Positions 25,928-35,514 of a stretch of 64,000 nt of DNA are shown one piece after another (within the stretch, counting starts at the first letter, position 1; every line of letters starts with the position of its first letter). The DNA is from Coriobacteriaceae bacterium (GTDB taxonomy: Bacteria; Actinomycetota; Coriobacteriia; Coriobacteriales; UMGS124). The translations under genes were made by a program, and so were the position numbers. The DNA lies in contig JAHZGC010000003.1 in NCBI GenBank assembly GCA_019421015.1, positions 10,248 to 74,247 of the forward strand, read 5' to 3'. Below the pieces are notes generated by a model, which made no database searches, had not been told where the DNA came from, and was given only the letters and a program-made list of their open reading frames with translations.

Positions 25928-28900
25928 ATGCTCCCATCCTTCTCCCACCGCGCCACCGCCGGCCATGTTGCTTCGATCGTCGGCACCTTTACGATCGGAT
26001 GTGCGCTCATCGCTTCGCCTACGCTTGCCGATGCAGATGCCCCCCTTTACGAAAAGGTGCCCGAGACTCCGGCCGCAACGGAGCAGCCCGAGGCAGAGGC
26101 AGCCCAGGTGCCGGCGGACAAGGGCCAGGCGCCCGATCCCACCGTCGAGCCCGGCCTCCCTCCCGACCTTCAGGAAGAGGGTCCGGAAACCGACGGGGCA
26201 TCCGACCAACCGCAGGAGCATCCCGCAGAAAACGAAGACGGACCCCAGGAGGTGCCGGCTCCCAACCCGACGGACGATCAAGAAACGGCGGGCAGCGACC
26301 CGCAGGAGCCCCCGACGAACGGCGACGCCCCGGCAGACGGGACGGACGACGGAAATCCGCAGGAACACCCTGACGACCTGCCCGACGGAGACGTCCCGGC
26401 TAACGACGACCGACAGGAGACGCCCTCGGACCCATCGGACCCATCGGACCCATCGGACCCAACCGAAGACGATGGTCACGCCCCCGCAGCTCCCGAGGCG
26501 TCGGACGCCGCCGAGGCAAAGCCCTCCCACGTCATCAACGTGGCGCCCACCCCAGCCCCGCTTCCCATAGAGGCCGAAAAGCCCGCGGGACCGGCGGTCG
26601 ACGCCGCCCCCGCGGAAAAGTCGACCGCCGCCCCGCAGAGCTCACCCGTGGTCACCATCAAGCTGAACGACCAAACCGGCATGGCGACCATGGTCGCCCA
26701 GGGCGGCGCATTTGACCGGGCGTGGGGCGTCTCGTTCATGGTCACCGGCCCCAACGGGACCCGTTGGATCGGCGCCAAGCACCAGGCCGACGGCTCTTGG
26801 ACCGCCTCCCTTTCCGCCACCGAGCTCGGGACCGGCTCAACGACCGTCCAAGGCTGGGCCAACGTAGGCTCCGAACCCGCGGCATCCCATGGCTCCGCCT
26901 CGATACGCATCTCAGGCCCCTCCGCCTCCCTGGGCCTTTCCTACGACCCCGCGTCGCGCAAGCTCGTCCTGAGCGCCCGCGACGTCTCCTGCCCCTCGGG
27001 CGTGACCTTTGTGTCGGCCGGTGTCCAATCCCCCGGCGGGGTGACCCGCTGGTACCGCCTGACATCCCAGGGAGACGGCACGTGGTCGGCGGAGATCGAC
27101 CCTTCCGCGTTTCGTTGGGAGGCGGGGAGCTACCGGATAATCGGCTCGATCTGCGACCGCTCCTGGGCCGGCATCCCTACAGGGACCAGTTCCTCCTCGG
27201 TCTCCTACGGCCAGGAATCGCTGACCACCACACCGTCCGCGGAAGGAGACACCGTCACGATCAAGGCCTCCGGCGGTCGTTTCGAGGCGGCCTGGGGCGT
27301 GTCTTTCGCCGTAACCAAGGGCGATGCGACCACATGGCTGGCCGCCCAGCGCCAGGCGGACGGGTCCTGGAAGGCCACGGTCTCCTCCGCACACCTCGGC
27401 TCCGGTTCGCTCACCGCCAGCGCCTGGGCCAATATCGATGTGTCGGGGCCCGTGCAGCTCGCCACAGCCAGCGCGAACGTCCCCGCGGCCAAGGCCACGC
27501 TCTCCCTGACCTTTGACGAAGGCTCCCAGCGTCTCAAGGTTCGCGCCACCGACGTCGTCTGCCCCTCGGGGGTCGCCTTCATCTCCGTGGGCGTCACCGC
27601 CCCCAGCGGAACAACGTCCTGGCACCGGCTGGACCGTCAGTCCGACGGCTCATGGTCCGTCCTTGTCGACCCCGCCGCATTCTCATGGCAGACCGGCACC
27701 TACAGTCTGGTCGGCTCCATATGCGATGCCAAATGGAACGGCATTCAGGCGGGCACCAAGACCGTCACCCTCTCCTACGGCAAGGAGTCTCTCACTGCAA
27801 ACGCCTCGGAGAACAGGACGAAGCTGTCGGCCACGGCGCAGGGCGGCCGTTACCGCAACGCATGGAACGTCTCCTTTGAGATCGCCGGCCCCTCGGCCAC
27901 CACCTGGGTGGCCGGAACCCGCCAAAGCGACGGCAGCTGGGTCGTCAACGCCCCCGCGTCGACCTGGGGCGGCGGCAAGCTCACCGTGACCGCCTATGCG
28001 AACATCGGCTCGAGCACGGTTCGCCTGGGCTCCGCCCAGGTGCTCGCCCACTCCCTTTCGCCAGAGCTCGCCTGCTCCATGCAGCCGTCCAAAGACAGCG
28101 TGTTGGCCACCGCGTCGGGCGGCACCTTCGACACCGCGTCCAACGTCGCCTTCGCCGTCTACAACATCTACGAAGGGGAGTCGTCGACAGCCTGGTTCCA
28201 AGCCGTCAAGCAGTCCGACGGCAGCTGGACCTGCACAATCCCCGCCGCGGTAAACGGCGTCGGGACCTGCGCGGTCTCCGCTTGGGCCACAAGCGACTCC
28301 TCCACCTCCCTCGTCAAGAGCAAGCGCTACACCTACAGCGTGGCACCCTCCATCGTCGGCCAGGTCGAGCTCGGCGGCGGCGACTACAGCCTCTCCTACG
28401 GCATGGCAGGCCTCAAGGTCCAAAGGGTTCAACAGGCCCTGGGCATCGGGGACTTCAACTACCCGCGTTATCTGGACGAGACCGAGGCGGCGGTCAAGCG
28501 CTTCCAATCGCGCGTGGGGCTTTCTGCCACAGGCATCGTGAACCGCGCCACATGGCTCAGCCTCGGCCTCGACGAGAACGAATGGTACACGCTGGGCGCC
28601 TACGCCAGCCCTGTGCGCGTCTCGTCAAACGCCTCGGCCTCCGAACGTGTCGAAGCCATGATCGGACGTGCCCGCGACTATCTGGGCGACCCGTACGTAT
28701 GGGACGCTTCGGGAGCGCCGGGCCAGGGCGTGGACTGCGCGGGCCTTGTCATGCAGTCGCTCTATGCCGCCGGCCTTTCGACCGGAATCATCAACCCCGT
28801 TACCCACTCGACCACGGCCTGGGGCGACCACGACGCCCTGAACTACTACAACTACGGAGGCTTTACCAAAACCTCCCTGGCGGACCGCGTGCGCGGCAAC

Positions 28901-29044
28901 CTGATCTTCTACCGCTATGGGTCGAGCGTCGACCATATCGCCATCTACCTTGGCAACGACGAGATCATCGAGGCCTATCCCGGCCGCGTTCAAATTTCAT
29001 CCCTGTGGAAGGCCACCATCGCGGGCGTGGCCCGCGTTTTCTAG
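25928..29044 (+). CDS. Secreted NlpC/P60 endopeptidase with GBS/Bsp-like repeats
   Basis: A 1038-residue secreted peptidoglycan hydrolase. A signal-like helix (ASIVGTFTIGCALIASPTLA) is followed by a Pro/Glu/Asp-rich linker to about residue 235 (including four SDP triplets). Six GBS/Bsp-like repeats then alternate A-B-A-B-A-A' (A has ...GGxFxxAWGVSF..., B has CPSGVxFxSxGV). A PG-binding-1 domain (LKVQRVQQALGIGDF, VKRFQSRVGL) is at ~810-880 and an NlpC/P60 domain at ~905-1038. The catalytic Cys is in GVDCAGLVMQS (~936) and His in SVDHIAIYLG (~1001). The Shine-Dalgarno AAAGGAGGAG is very strong. Likely co-transcribed with rmlD before and the L,D-transpeptidase after. Confidence 0.9.
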   Translation: MLPSFSHRATAGHVASIVGTFTIGCALIASPTLADADAPLYEKVPETPAATEQPEAEAAQVPADKGQAPDPTVEPGLPPDLQEEGPETDGASDQPQEHPAENEDGPQEVPAPNPTDDQETAGSDPQEPPTNGDAPADGTDDGNPQEHPDDLPDGDVPANDDRQETPSDPSDPSDPSDPTEDDGHAPAAPEASDAAEAKPSHVINVAPTPAPLPIEAEKPAGPAVDAAPAEKSTAAPQSSPVVTIKLNDQTGMATMVAQGGAFDRAWGVSFMVTGPNGTRWIGAKHQADGSWTASLSATELGTGSTTVQGWANVGSEPAASHGSASIRISGPSASLGLSYDPASRKLVLSARDVSCPSGVTFVSAGVQSPGGVTRWYRLTSQGDGTWSAEIDPSAFRWEAGSYRIIGSICDRSWAGIPTGTSSSSVSYGQESLTTTPSAEGDTVTIKASGGRFEAAWGVSFAVTKGDATTWLAAQRQADGSWKATVSSAHLGSGSLTASAWANIDVSGPVQLATASANVPAAKATLSLTFDEGSQRLKVRATDVVCPSGVAFISVGVTAPSGTTSWHRLDRQSDGSWSVLVDPAAFSWQTGTYSLVGSICDAKWNGIQAGTKTVTLSYGKESLTANASENRTKLSATAQGGRYRNAWNVSFEIAGPSATTWVAGTRQSDGSWVVNAPASTWGGGKLTVTAYANIGSSTVRLGSAQVLAHSLSPELACSMQPSKDSVLATASGGTFDTASNVAFAVYNIYEGESSTAWFQAVKQSDGSWTCTIPAAVNGVGTCAVSAWATSDSSTSLVKSKRYTYSVAPSIVGQVELGGGDYSLSYGMAGLKVQRVQQALGIGDFNYPRYLDETEAAVKRFQSRVGLSATGIVNRATWLSLGLDENEWYTLGAYASPVRVSSNASASERVEAMIGRARDYLGDPYVWDASGAPGQGVDCAGLVMQSLYAAGLSTGIINPVTHSTTAWGDHDALNYYNYGGFTKTSLADRVRGNLIFYRYGSSVDHIAIYLGNDEIIEAYPGRVQISSLWKATIAGVARVF
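26426..26461 (+). repeat. Four 9-bp tandem repeats (TCGGACCCA)
   Basis: Four exact copies of TCGGACCCA in the coding sequence give SDP-SDP-SDP-SDP in the low-complexity linker of the NlpC/P60 protein. The unit length keeps the frame, so slippage would only change linker length. Confidence 0.9.
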
Positions 29045-29090
29045 TAACAGGCGCCCCCTGGCGCATTCTGATCCGACGGAGGTTCCTCCC

Positions 29091-32000
29091 ATGCACCGCG
29101 TAAGTAGCTCGGCCGCTGCCGTTTTCCTCAGCCTCGCCCTCACGGCCCAAATGGTTCCCGTCGCCGCCCTTGCCGAGCCGGCGACCGTCGAAGACGGTTT
29201 GGCACCCGCCGCCCAAACGGCGGTCGAGGATGACCTTCCCCTCGACCCGGAGTCACCGTCTCCGGAGGAGGCCGGGGACGCGATACCGCCGGAAGAAGGT
29301 CCGGCAACCCCTGACGCCGACACCGAAACCGACGAAGGGGAGGGTGACGGAGGAGAGGGCGCCGATGGCGACGCCTCCGACAGCGAGGACTCCGAAGCCG
29401 GGGGCGGCAAGATCCCCGCACCCGAGCTGCCGCCTCAGAGTGAAAACAGCCCGGCGCAGCCCGGCCCCGACGGGGCTGCGGGCAAGCCCGACGAGGACTC
29501 GTCCGACGATTCTGCTGGGGACCCCGAGCCCGACGCCGAAGACCCCTCGCCCGATGCGGGCAACAACGACCAGGACTCGGCCGAAGCCGCGCCCCCGTCC
29601 CACGAGCAGCAGCCGAGCGTCGCCGAGACGCCACAGGCTCCCGAGCCTGCCACCAAGGCCCCCGAAGTCCCCGCGAAAACCCCCGAGGCCGAACCTGCGG
29701 TTCAGAGTCCCGAAGTGTTCGCCTTGGCGGCCTCGCCTTCCCGTCCCGCCGCCTTGACGGCAACGGTCCAGGAGGACGGCTCCAAGCTCGTCATCCGCGC
29801 CTCCGGCGGAGACTACGAGCGGGCCTGGAACGTCTCCTTTGAGATTGTCGGCAGCAAGGGGACGACCTGGCGCTCGGCGACGAAGCAGGCCGATGGCTCC
29901 TGGACCCTGTCCATGGCAACGTCGTCCCTGGGCACCGGTACCCTCAAGGTCAACGGCTGGGCCAACGTGGACTCCTCTCCCGCCAAACGCCTCGGAACCG
30001 CCGAGACCCGCGTCCCCTCGACGGGGGCGTCGTTCGACCTTGCATGGAACTCTCAATCCAAGAAGCTCGTCCTCACGGCAAAAAACGTCGTCTGCCCCTC
30101 GGGTGTGACCTTCATCTCGGCCGGCGTCGGTCCCGCCAACAGCCCCCAGCGCTGGTATCGCCTCGAGCGTCAGGCCGATGACACCTGGTCTGTCTCCATC
30201 AACCCGGCAGACTTCAAATGGACAGTCGGCACCTACAGAATAGACGGCTCCGTCTGCGACTCCGCCTGGAAGGGCATTTCGCTGCCCACCACGCAATGCA
30301 GCGTCTCCTTTGGCCGGGAAACCCTCACGACCTCGGTGGTAGAGAACGGCTCGCGCCTGCGCCTGAGCGCCCAAGGCGGACGCCTCGATCTGGCATGGGG
30401 CGTCTCGTTCGAGTTGAAGGGGTCCGCGAAGACCACCTGGGTCCCTGCCACCAAACAGCCCGACGGAACTTGGGCCGCCAACATCGACGGTGCAAAGGTA
30501 GGGTCGGGTTCGGCCTCGGTCTCCGCATGGGCAAACATCGCCTCCAACCCTGCCGTTCGAACCGCACAGGCCACAACCGACATCCCCAAAGCCAGCGCCA
30601 AAGTATCGTTGCGATTCGACTCCTCCTCTTCCAAACTGCTACTGACCGCCCGAGACGCCGTCTGCCCCTCGGGCGTCCGCTTCGTCTCCGTGGGTGTCAA
30701 GGGCCCCCAGGGCACCACGAAGTGGTACCGTTTGGAAAAGGGTGCGCAAGACTGGAACCTGGCCATCAACCCCGGGGATTTCGGGTGGGCCGAAGGCACC
30801 TACACCCTCATTCCTTCCATCTGCGACAGCCGTTGGAAGGGCATCGAGGTTCCCACGTCGTCGGCCACCGTCTCGTTCGGCAACGTAACGACCTCCTCCC
30901 ATACCAGCGCGAAGGAGGGCACCGTCACGCTCACCACAAGCGGTGCCATTCCCTCTAAGGCCTCAAACGTGGCCTTCGCCGTTGTCGGAGACGGCACCAG
31001 CGACCATCGGGGCACAACCTGGCATCAGGCCACCCGCCAGTCCGACGGAAGCTGGACGGCCACCGTCAAGGCATCGCGCATCGGCAGCGGTCGGTGCACC
31101 GCCACCGCCTACGCCACCGTGGGGGGCACCACGCGTAGCCTGACAAGCACCTCGTTCGCCATCGGCAAAGCCAGTGGCAACACCGAGATAGGCTCCGTCA
31201 CCTCCTCTCAGGCCCTCCCCGTCCGAATCAGGTCCCTTTCCTGCACCACGGGCATCAAGCGCGTGACCGTCGGCGTCTTCAACGGCTCTGCAAGCCGCTG
31301 GTACACCTGCACCCAGGGCACCGACGGGTCGTGGTCCGCCTCGGTGCCGCTCGACGATTTTGGCTACGCTGGTGGCACCTATGTTTTTGAGGCCGCCATC
31401 ATCGACTCGTTTGGCAACACGCTGACCCTCAAGCAGGCGTCCAAGACCGTTGGAAGCGCATCTGCCACGGTGAACGCCGAGATTCCCACCCCCAACGGCA
31501 CGCTTACCATGAGCGCGTCGGGAGGCGCCGCGGCATTCGCTTGGGGAGTCTCGTTCGCCGTCACCGACTCCAGCGGCTCCGTTCAGTGGATTGCCGGCAC
31601 CAAGCAGAGCAACGGCTCTTGGACGTCCTCCCTGCCGGCCTCATACCTTACCTTCGGGGCGGGCACCGTTCGCGCCTATGCCAACGCCGGCACCTCGACC
31701 GTCTCGTTGGGCAGCGATTACTTCAACAGGGTCCAGCCGGCAAACCTTTCGATGTCCCAGTACATTCAAGGCTATGCCAGCCCCACAAAATACCTTCTCG
31801 CCGTCAACACCGATGCCTGCAGCGTGGGCGTCTATCAGGGTTCGAAGGGCCATTGGGAGGAGGTCGCCCAGTGGTCCTGCTCGCCGGGTGCCTACGGCAC
31901 CCCCACCGTGCGGGGCGTCTTCAGCGTGGCCGACAAGGGGTACTCCTTCGACTCCTTTGGCTCGCGGTGCTTTTACTACACCCAGTTCTACGGGGATTAT

Positions 32001-32153
32001 CTGTTCCACTCCACGCTCTACTACCCCGGCGGCGGAACCATGGACGACCGTCTGGGCATGCACCTCTCCCACGGCTGTGTGCGCCTGAACATCAACAATG
32101 CTAAGTGGATCTACGACAACATTCCACGGGGGACTACGGTCGTTAGCTACTAG
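29091..32153 (+). CDS. Secreted L,D-transpeptidase with GBS/Bsp-like repeats
   Basis: A 1020-residue exported protein. The signal peptide (AAAVFLSLALTAQMVPVAALA) is followed by a Pro/Glu/Asp/Ala-rich linker to about residue 215. Seven GBS/Bsp-like units alternate A and B types (~220-880), then a C-terminal YkuD domain. The catalytic motif HLSHGCVRLN carries the nucleophile Cys near residue 995, with the upstream His in YLFHSTLYYPGG. YkuD enzymes form 3-3 peptide cross-links or attach proteins to peptidoglycan; which applies here is unknown. The ATG (MHRVSSS) has GGAGG eight bases before it. A strong hairpin follows the stop, ending the rmlD-NlpC-YkuD run. Confidence 0.92.
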   Translation: MHRVSSSAAAVFLSLALTAQMVPVAALAEPATVEDGLAPAAQTAVEDDLPLDPESPSPEEAGDAIPPEEGPATPDADTETDEGEGDGGEGADGDASDSEDSEAGGGKIPAPELPPQSENSPAQPGPDGAAGKPDEDSSDDSAGDPEPDAEDPSPDAGNNDQDSAEAAPPSHEQQPSVAETPQAPEPATKAPEVPAKTPEAEPAVQSPEVFALAASPSRPAALTATVQEDGSKLVIRASGGDYERAWNVSFEIVGSKGTTWRSATKQADGSWTLSMATSSLGTGTLKVNGWANVDSSPAKRLGTAETRVPSTGASFDLAWNSQSKKLVLTAKNVVCPSGVTFISAGVGPANSPQRWYRLERQADDTWSVSINPADFKWTVGTYRIDGSVCDSAWKGISLPTTQCSVSFGRETLTTSVVENGSRLRLSAQGGRLDLAWGVSFELKGSAKTTWVPATKQPDGTWAANIDGAKVGSGSASVSAWANIASNPAVRTAQATTDIPKASAKVSLRFDSSSSKLLLTARDAVCPSGVRFVSVGVKGPQGTTKWYRLEKGAQDWNLAINPGDFGWAEGTYTLIPSICDSRWKGIEVPTSSATVSFGNVTTSSHTSAKEGTVTLTTSGAIPSKASNVAFAVVGDGTSDHRGTTWHQATRQSDGSWTATVKASRIGSGRCTATAYATVGGTTRSLTSTSFAIGKASGNTEIGSVTSSQALPVRIRSLSCTTGIKRVTVGVFNGSASRWYTCTQGTDGSWSASVPLDDFGYAGGTYVFEAAIIDSFGNTLTLKQASKTVGSASATVNAEIPTPNGTLTMSASGGAAAFAWGVSFAVTDSSGSVQWIAGTKQSNGSWTSSLPASYLTFGAGTVRAYANAGTSTVSLGSDYFNRVQPANLSMSQYIQGYASPTKYLLAVNTDACSVGVYQGSKGHWEEVAQWSCSPGAYGTPTVRGVFSVADKGYSFDSFGSRCFYYTQFYGDYLFHSTLYYPGGGTMDDRLGMHLSHGCVRLNINNAKWIYDNIPRGTTVVSY

Positions 32154-32178
32154 GGCACGGCAAAACGACTTGTTACAC

Positions 32179-32223
32179 AAATGGGGGGGGCTTGTGCGCA
32201 AGGCACAGCCCCCCCCATTTATA
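32179..32223 (+). terminator. Terminator after L,D-transpeptidase gene
   Basis: A stem of 14 perfect pairs (AAATGGGGGGGGCT/AGCCCCCCCCATTT) extends inward with TGTG/CACA-type pairing and is followed by ATAAC. The eight-G/eight-C run makes it very stable although the T-tract is short. The ~100 bases between it and rmlA show nothing else. Confidence 0.7.
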
Positions 32224-32326
32224 ACTTCCAGAGCATTTTGAATAAAGCGGTGTACCACGTTGCGGCCGGGCTTATGTTCCCCAGTACGCCCTATGGCTAC
32301 ACGCCTCGCGCGCGGATCAAAGTACC

Positions 32327-33226
32327 CTAGTCCATTCTCCCTCCGGGAAACAGCCCCTCAGCGACCTTCCTGAGGTGCGCCCCGTAAGGACCCTTGCCGT
32401 AGGCCTCGGCGGCACGCCCCAGCTCGGCGGCGCCTATCCAACCGTTCTCGAAGGCTATCTCCTCGGGAACCGACACGGGCAGGTCTTGGGAGCGCTCCAC
32501 GGCGCGCACGAAGTCGGAGGCCTCGTAGAGGCTCTCCACGGTGCCGGTGTCCAGCCAGGCGAAGCCCCGGCCCAGCGTGACCACGTCGAGCGAGCCGTCT
32601 TCCAAATACATCCGGTTCAAATCCGTGATCTCGAGCTCGCCGCGCGCCGAGGGACGGACCCGCGAAGCCAGCTCGCAGACCCTCGAGTCGTAGAAGTACA
32701 GGCCGGTGACGGCGTAGGAGCTCTTGGGCGCCCTTGGCTTCTCCTCGATGGAGACCGCCCGCCCCGACGCGTCGAACTCCACCACCCCGAAGCGCTCGGG
32801 GTCGTCGACGTGGTAGCCGAACACTGTGGCCCCCGCGCGCGACTCCGCCCGCGCGACAGCGTCGCGTAGGACCTTGCGCAGGCCGTTGCCGTAGAAGATG
32901 TTGTCGCCCAGCACCAGCGCGCAGGGCTCGCCGGCTATCCACTCCTCGCCGATGAGGAACGCCTGCGCGAGGCCGTCGGGGGACGGCTGCTCGGCGTAGG
33001 ACAGCGAGATGCCAAACTGGCTCCCGTCGCCCAGCAGGCGCTCGAAGTTGGGCAGGTCCGCGGGCGTCGAGATGAGCAGGACGTCGCGGATGCCCGCCAG
33101 CATGAGGGTCGAGAGCGGGTAGTAGACCATCGGCTTGTCGTAGACCGGCAGCAGTTGCTTGGAGGTCACCAGGGTCAGGGGGTAGAGCCTGGTGCCGCTG
33201 CCGCCGGCGAGGATGATGCCTTTCAT
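32327..33226 (-). CDS. rmlA: Glucose-1-phosphate thymidylyltransferase RmlA
   Basis: A 299-residue nucleotidyltransferase making dTDP-glucose from glucose 1-phosphate and dTTP, the first step to dTDP-L-rhamnose. The signature GIILAGGSGTRLYPLT is at the N-terminus, followed by SKQLLPVYDKPMVYYPLSTL, LGDNIFYG, ERFGVVEFD, SIEEKP and FAWLDTGTVESL in normal order and length. The start is fixed by AAGGAG eight bases upstream. It completes the rml set, with rmlB/rmlC, rmlD and rmlA in three separate transcripts. About 160 bases separate it from the DUF4012 gene upstream and hold no clear promoter. Confidence 0.96.
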   Translation of the reverse strand: MKGIILAGGSGTRLYPLTLVTSKQLLPVYDKPMVYYPLSTLMLAGIRDVLLISTPADLPNFERLLGDGSQFGISLSYAEQPSPDGLAQAFLIGEEWIAGEPCALVLGDNIFYGNGLRKVLRDAVARAESRAGATVFGYHVDDPERFGVVEFDASGRAVSIEEKPRAPKSSYAVTGLYFYDSRVCELASRVRPSARGELEITDLNRMYLEDGSLDVVTLGRGFAWLDTGTVESLYEASDFVRAVERSQDLPVSVPEEIAFENGWIGAAELGRAAEAYGKGPYGAHLRKVAEGLFPGGRMD

Positions 33227-33383
33227 TGGCCGCACTCCTTCTGGACGAAACAGGGTAAAGGACGTTCCAGCAACCTTCACCTTCAAAACATGCCTGAATG
33301 CTGCATTTTAGTCGAGGACACGCCAGCCCCTACCCCCACCCCACAATGGCAACAGCATCTCCAAGGGACTTACTACCAAACCC

Positions 33384-35219
33384 TTAGTCATGACACAGCG
33401 GCGTCACGTCGAACTCCAGCTCCTCCACGGCATCCGGTGAGCACGCCACGTCATAGCTCACCGTAAGCTCCTCCCCCGGCAACAGGCGCACATAGCCCAC
33501 CATGACCTGGAGACCCATATGGGTCGCCCCCGAGAACTCGATTGCCTCGTCGCTCATAGTACCCGGCCCGCACACCACGTTCTCAATCGAGCCTCCCGCC
33601 GGCGCATAGAGCCACACGCGCAATACCATGTCGCCCTTCTGGCGCCGATCGGGACCATTGCCAAATACGTATCCATTCTTGTAGTCGAGCAAATCGAGGG
33701 GTAGCGTGTTGGTCATCCTATACTCAACGTGCGTGCCCTGGGATCCGCCGCGCTTTTGAGACTCCTCGGGCTGAGAGACCGTCAGCACGGCATCGAGCCA
33801 CCAGTCGATCTTGCCCCACGTCTCGTTGCCCAGATAAATGCCCGCCTTTGGCTTGGCCGGATCAAGCCCCACCTCACCAGCGGCCCCCAAACCCGAAAAA
33901 ACCGCTTGCTCGTCAGGGTTGGCCATCCAAAATGTAAGGCGCCGTGTATCGGTTCCCTTTTTGAGCACCTGCACGAGCTGCCCCATATCGCCTTGGAGCA
34001 GGTTGCCGAGAATAAACGAAAACACCGCATCAGCCGTCTGCTCAAAGAAATAGTCCTGGGATGAGTTATCATCGATAAACTTCCAGTAGACATCATTCAT
34101 CAAAACGCTAGCCGCGTTGGTGCCGTCGGCCACCGTGTCGTCATAGAGCGTCACGGAACCATAGATAGCCAAAAGGTTCTGAATAAGCACCGGATCAAGG
34201 GCGATGATGCCGTCGACCCCAAACCCCGACGAGTATTGCAGGGCCTGATTCCACATGTCACAGACCCGCGGGAAATGAGGGTTGAAGTTCATCGTGCCCG
34301 AAAAAAAGGAACACCCCTCGCCAAAAAGCCAGTACTCCTCTTCCGACATCTCGATGGGACTCTCAGGCTGTCGAGGCATATAGCGGTACATGCTCGCAAA
34401 ATCTCCGAGGTTGATCCACCCCCCGTCGGCCGTAAGGAAGCCAACCGACCCCGGAAAGCCCCCGCATGAGCGAATCTCGCAGTTCGCCTGGGCTACTACC
34501 ATGTAGGTGCGAGGCCCCGAAGCACCGCAGATGTTCGGAAGCACCTCGAGGGCATGCCTGACCACGTCGACCTTGTCGCGGTAAGGCAGTACCTCGTCGC
34601 GCACCTTGTCCACCACCTCGGCAAGCTTCTCCACATGGAGCTCGCCGATTTCATCGAATTTTGCCAGACCCTCGTCAAAAGCGGGCATCGCCGCAAGCGC
34701 AACGTCCAACACCGGCTGCAGCGCACCCAGATTCACATACACACCGTTCTCGACCACCTCGAGCAATGCATCGATAGGCGTGGCCGCCAAGACATCGCAC
34801 AGCGGAATAAGACCGCGCCCCACCAGATCTGCCACGATGTCGAGCAGGGTGCGAACCGCGCGCACATCTGACCCATAAACGGGGACGAGCCCCGCGGCAT
34901 CCCAAAGCGGGCCCGAGAGCTCCCCTCTCAACTCGTCAACTGTGGTTTTGACCTGCATGGCATATGGCTGAGCGCCAACGAAATCCAGCACCTTGAGAGC
35001 ATCAGCCAATAGGTCGAACTCCGCTTCCAATTCTTTCGCCAGGCCTTCGAGTTTTTGGGGAAGCTCGAACACGCTCACGGCTTGAGCTGGGGCAGGGTGA
35101 GCCGCTATGGCCGCAGCAAGCAGTGCCCCCGCACCCACAAAAAGACGACGGGAAACCCCCCATATACGAACAGGCTCTTTCGAAACGACGGCGTTCAGAT
35201 TCGTCGAATAGCGATCCAT
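33384..35219 (-). CDS. DUF4012-family protein with Tat-like signal
   Basis: A ~611-residue paralogue of the DUF4012 protein at 12521-14482; function unknown. The leader reads VSRRLFVGAGALLAAAIAAHPAPAQA, a twin-arginine motif, hydrophobic core and AQA-like cleavage site, so it may be released, unlike its paralogue. A helical region (to ~residue 240) precedes the core GPRTYMVVAQANCEIRSCGGFPGS, then FGVDGIIALDPV, and a beta-rich C-terminal part (VLRVWLYAPAGGSIENVV). The two paralogues share block order along the whole length. ATGs at 35219 and 35228 are both possible; the former has AGGA eight bases upstream. GGTATACT about 80 bases upstream is a possible -10 element. Confidence 0.8.
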   Translation of the reverse strand: MDRYSTNLNAVVSKEPVRIWGVSRRLFVGAGALLAAAIAAHPAPAQAVSVFELPQKLEGLAKELEAEFDLLADALKVLDFVGAQPYAMQVKTTVDELRGELSGPLWDAAGLVPVYGSDVRAVRTLLDIVADLVGRGLIPLCDVLAATPIDALLEVVENGVYVNLGALQPVLDVALAAMPAFDEGLAKFDEIGELHVEKLAEVVDKVRDEVLPYRDKVDVVRHALEVLPNICGASGPRTYMVVAQANCEIRSCGGFPGSVGFLTADGGWINLGDFASMYRYMPRQPESPIEMSEEEYWLFGEGCSFFSGTMNFNPHFPRVCDMWNQALQYSSGFGVDGIIALDPVLIQNLLAIYGSVTLYDDTVADGTNAASVLMNDVYWKFIDDNSSQDYFFEQTADAVFSFILGNLLQGDMGQLVQVLKKGTDTRRLTFWMANPDEQAVFSGLGAAGEVGLDPAKPKAGIYLGNETWGKIDWWLDAVLTVSQPEESQKRGGSQGTHVEYRMTNTLPLDLLDYKNGYVFGNGPDRRQKGDMVLRVWLYAPAGGSIENVVCGPGTMSDEAIEFSGATHMGLQVMVGYVRLLPGEELTVSYDVACSPDAVEELEFDVTPLCHD

Positions 35220-35514
35220 GCGCGACATCCTATCGCTCGGGCAACGACGGGCGAGGAAGCCCTCCTCCGTCGACCGCTGACACAACACAAATATATTTAG
35301 TATACCTGTCGAATAGACTTCGGCGCTCCCATCTGCCAATAAACCCCGAAGACCGCTTCAATCCTTACCTTCCCATGACAACCCTCTCACAAGCCAATCT
35401 TAAGAATCCCTCAGACAACCGCAAGATGCCCGCAAACGGCGCGCCAACGGCCCCGCGTACGCTTGTAATCGCAAACTTCAAGCCCGACCCGCCAGCACGA
35501 CCAAGGGACATCTC

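Noticed and set aside
26426..26461. 9-bp tandem repeats as a protein-binding site or phase-variation switch
   Set aside because: They encode SDP triplets in frame within a linker; changing copy number would not alter the frame.
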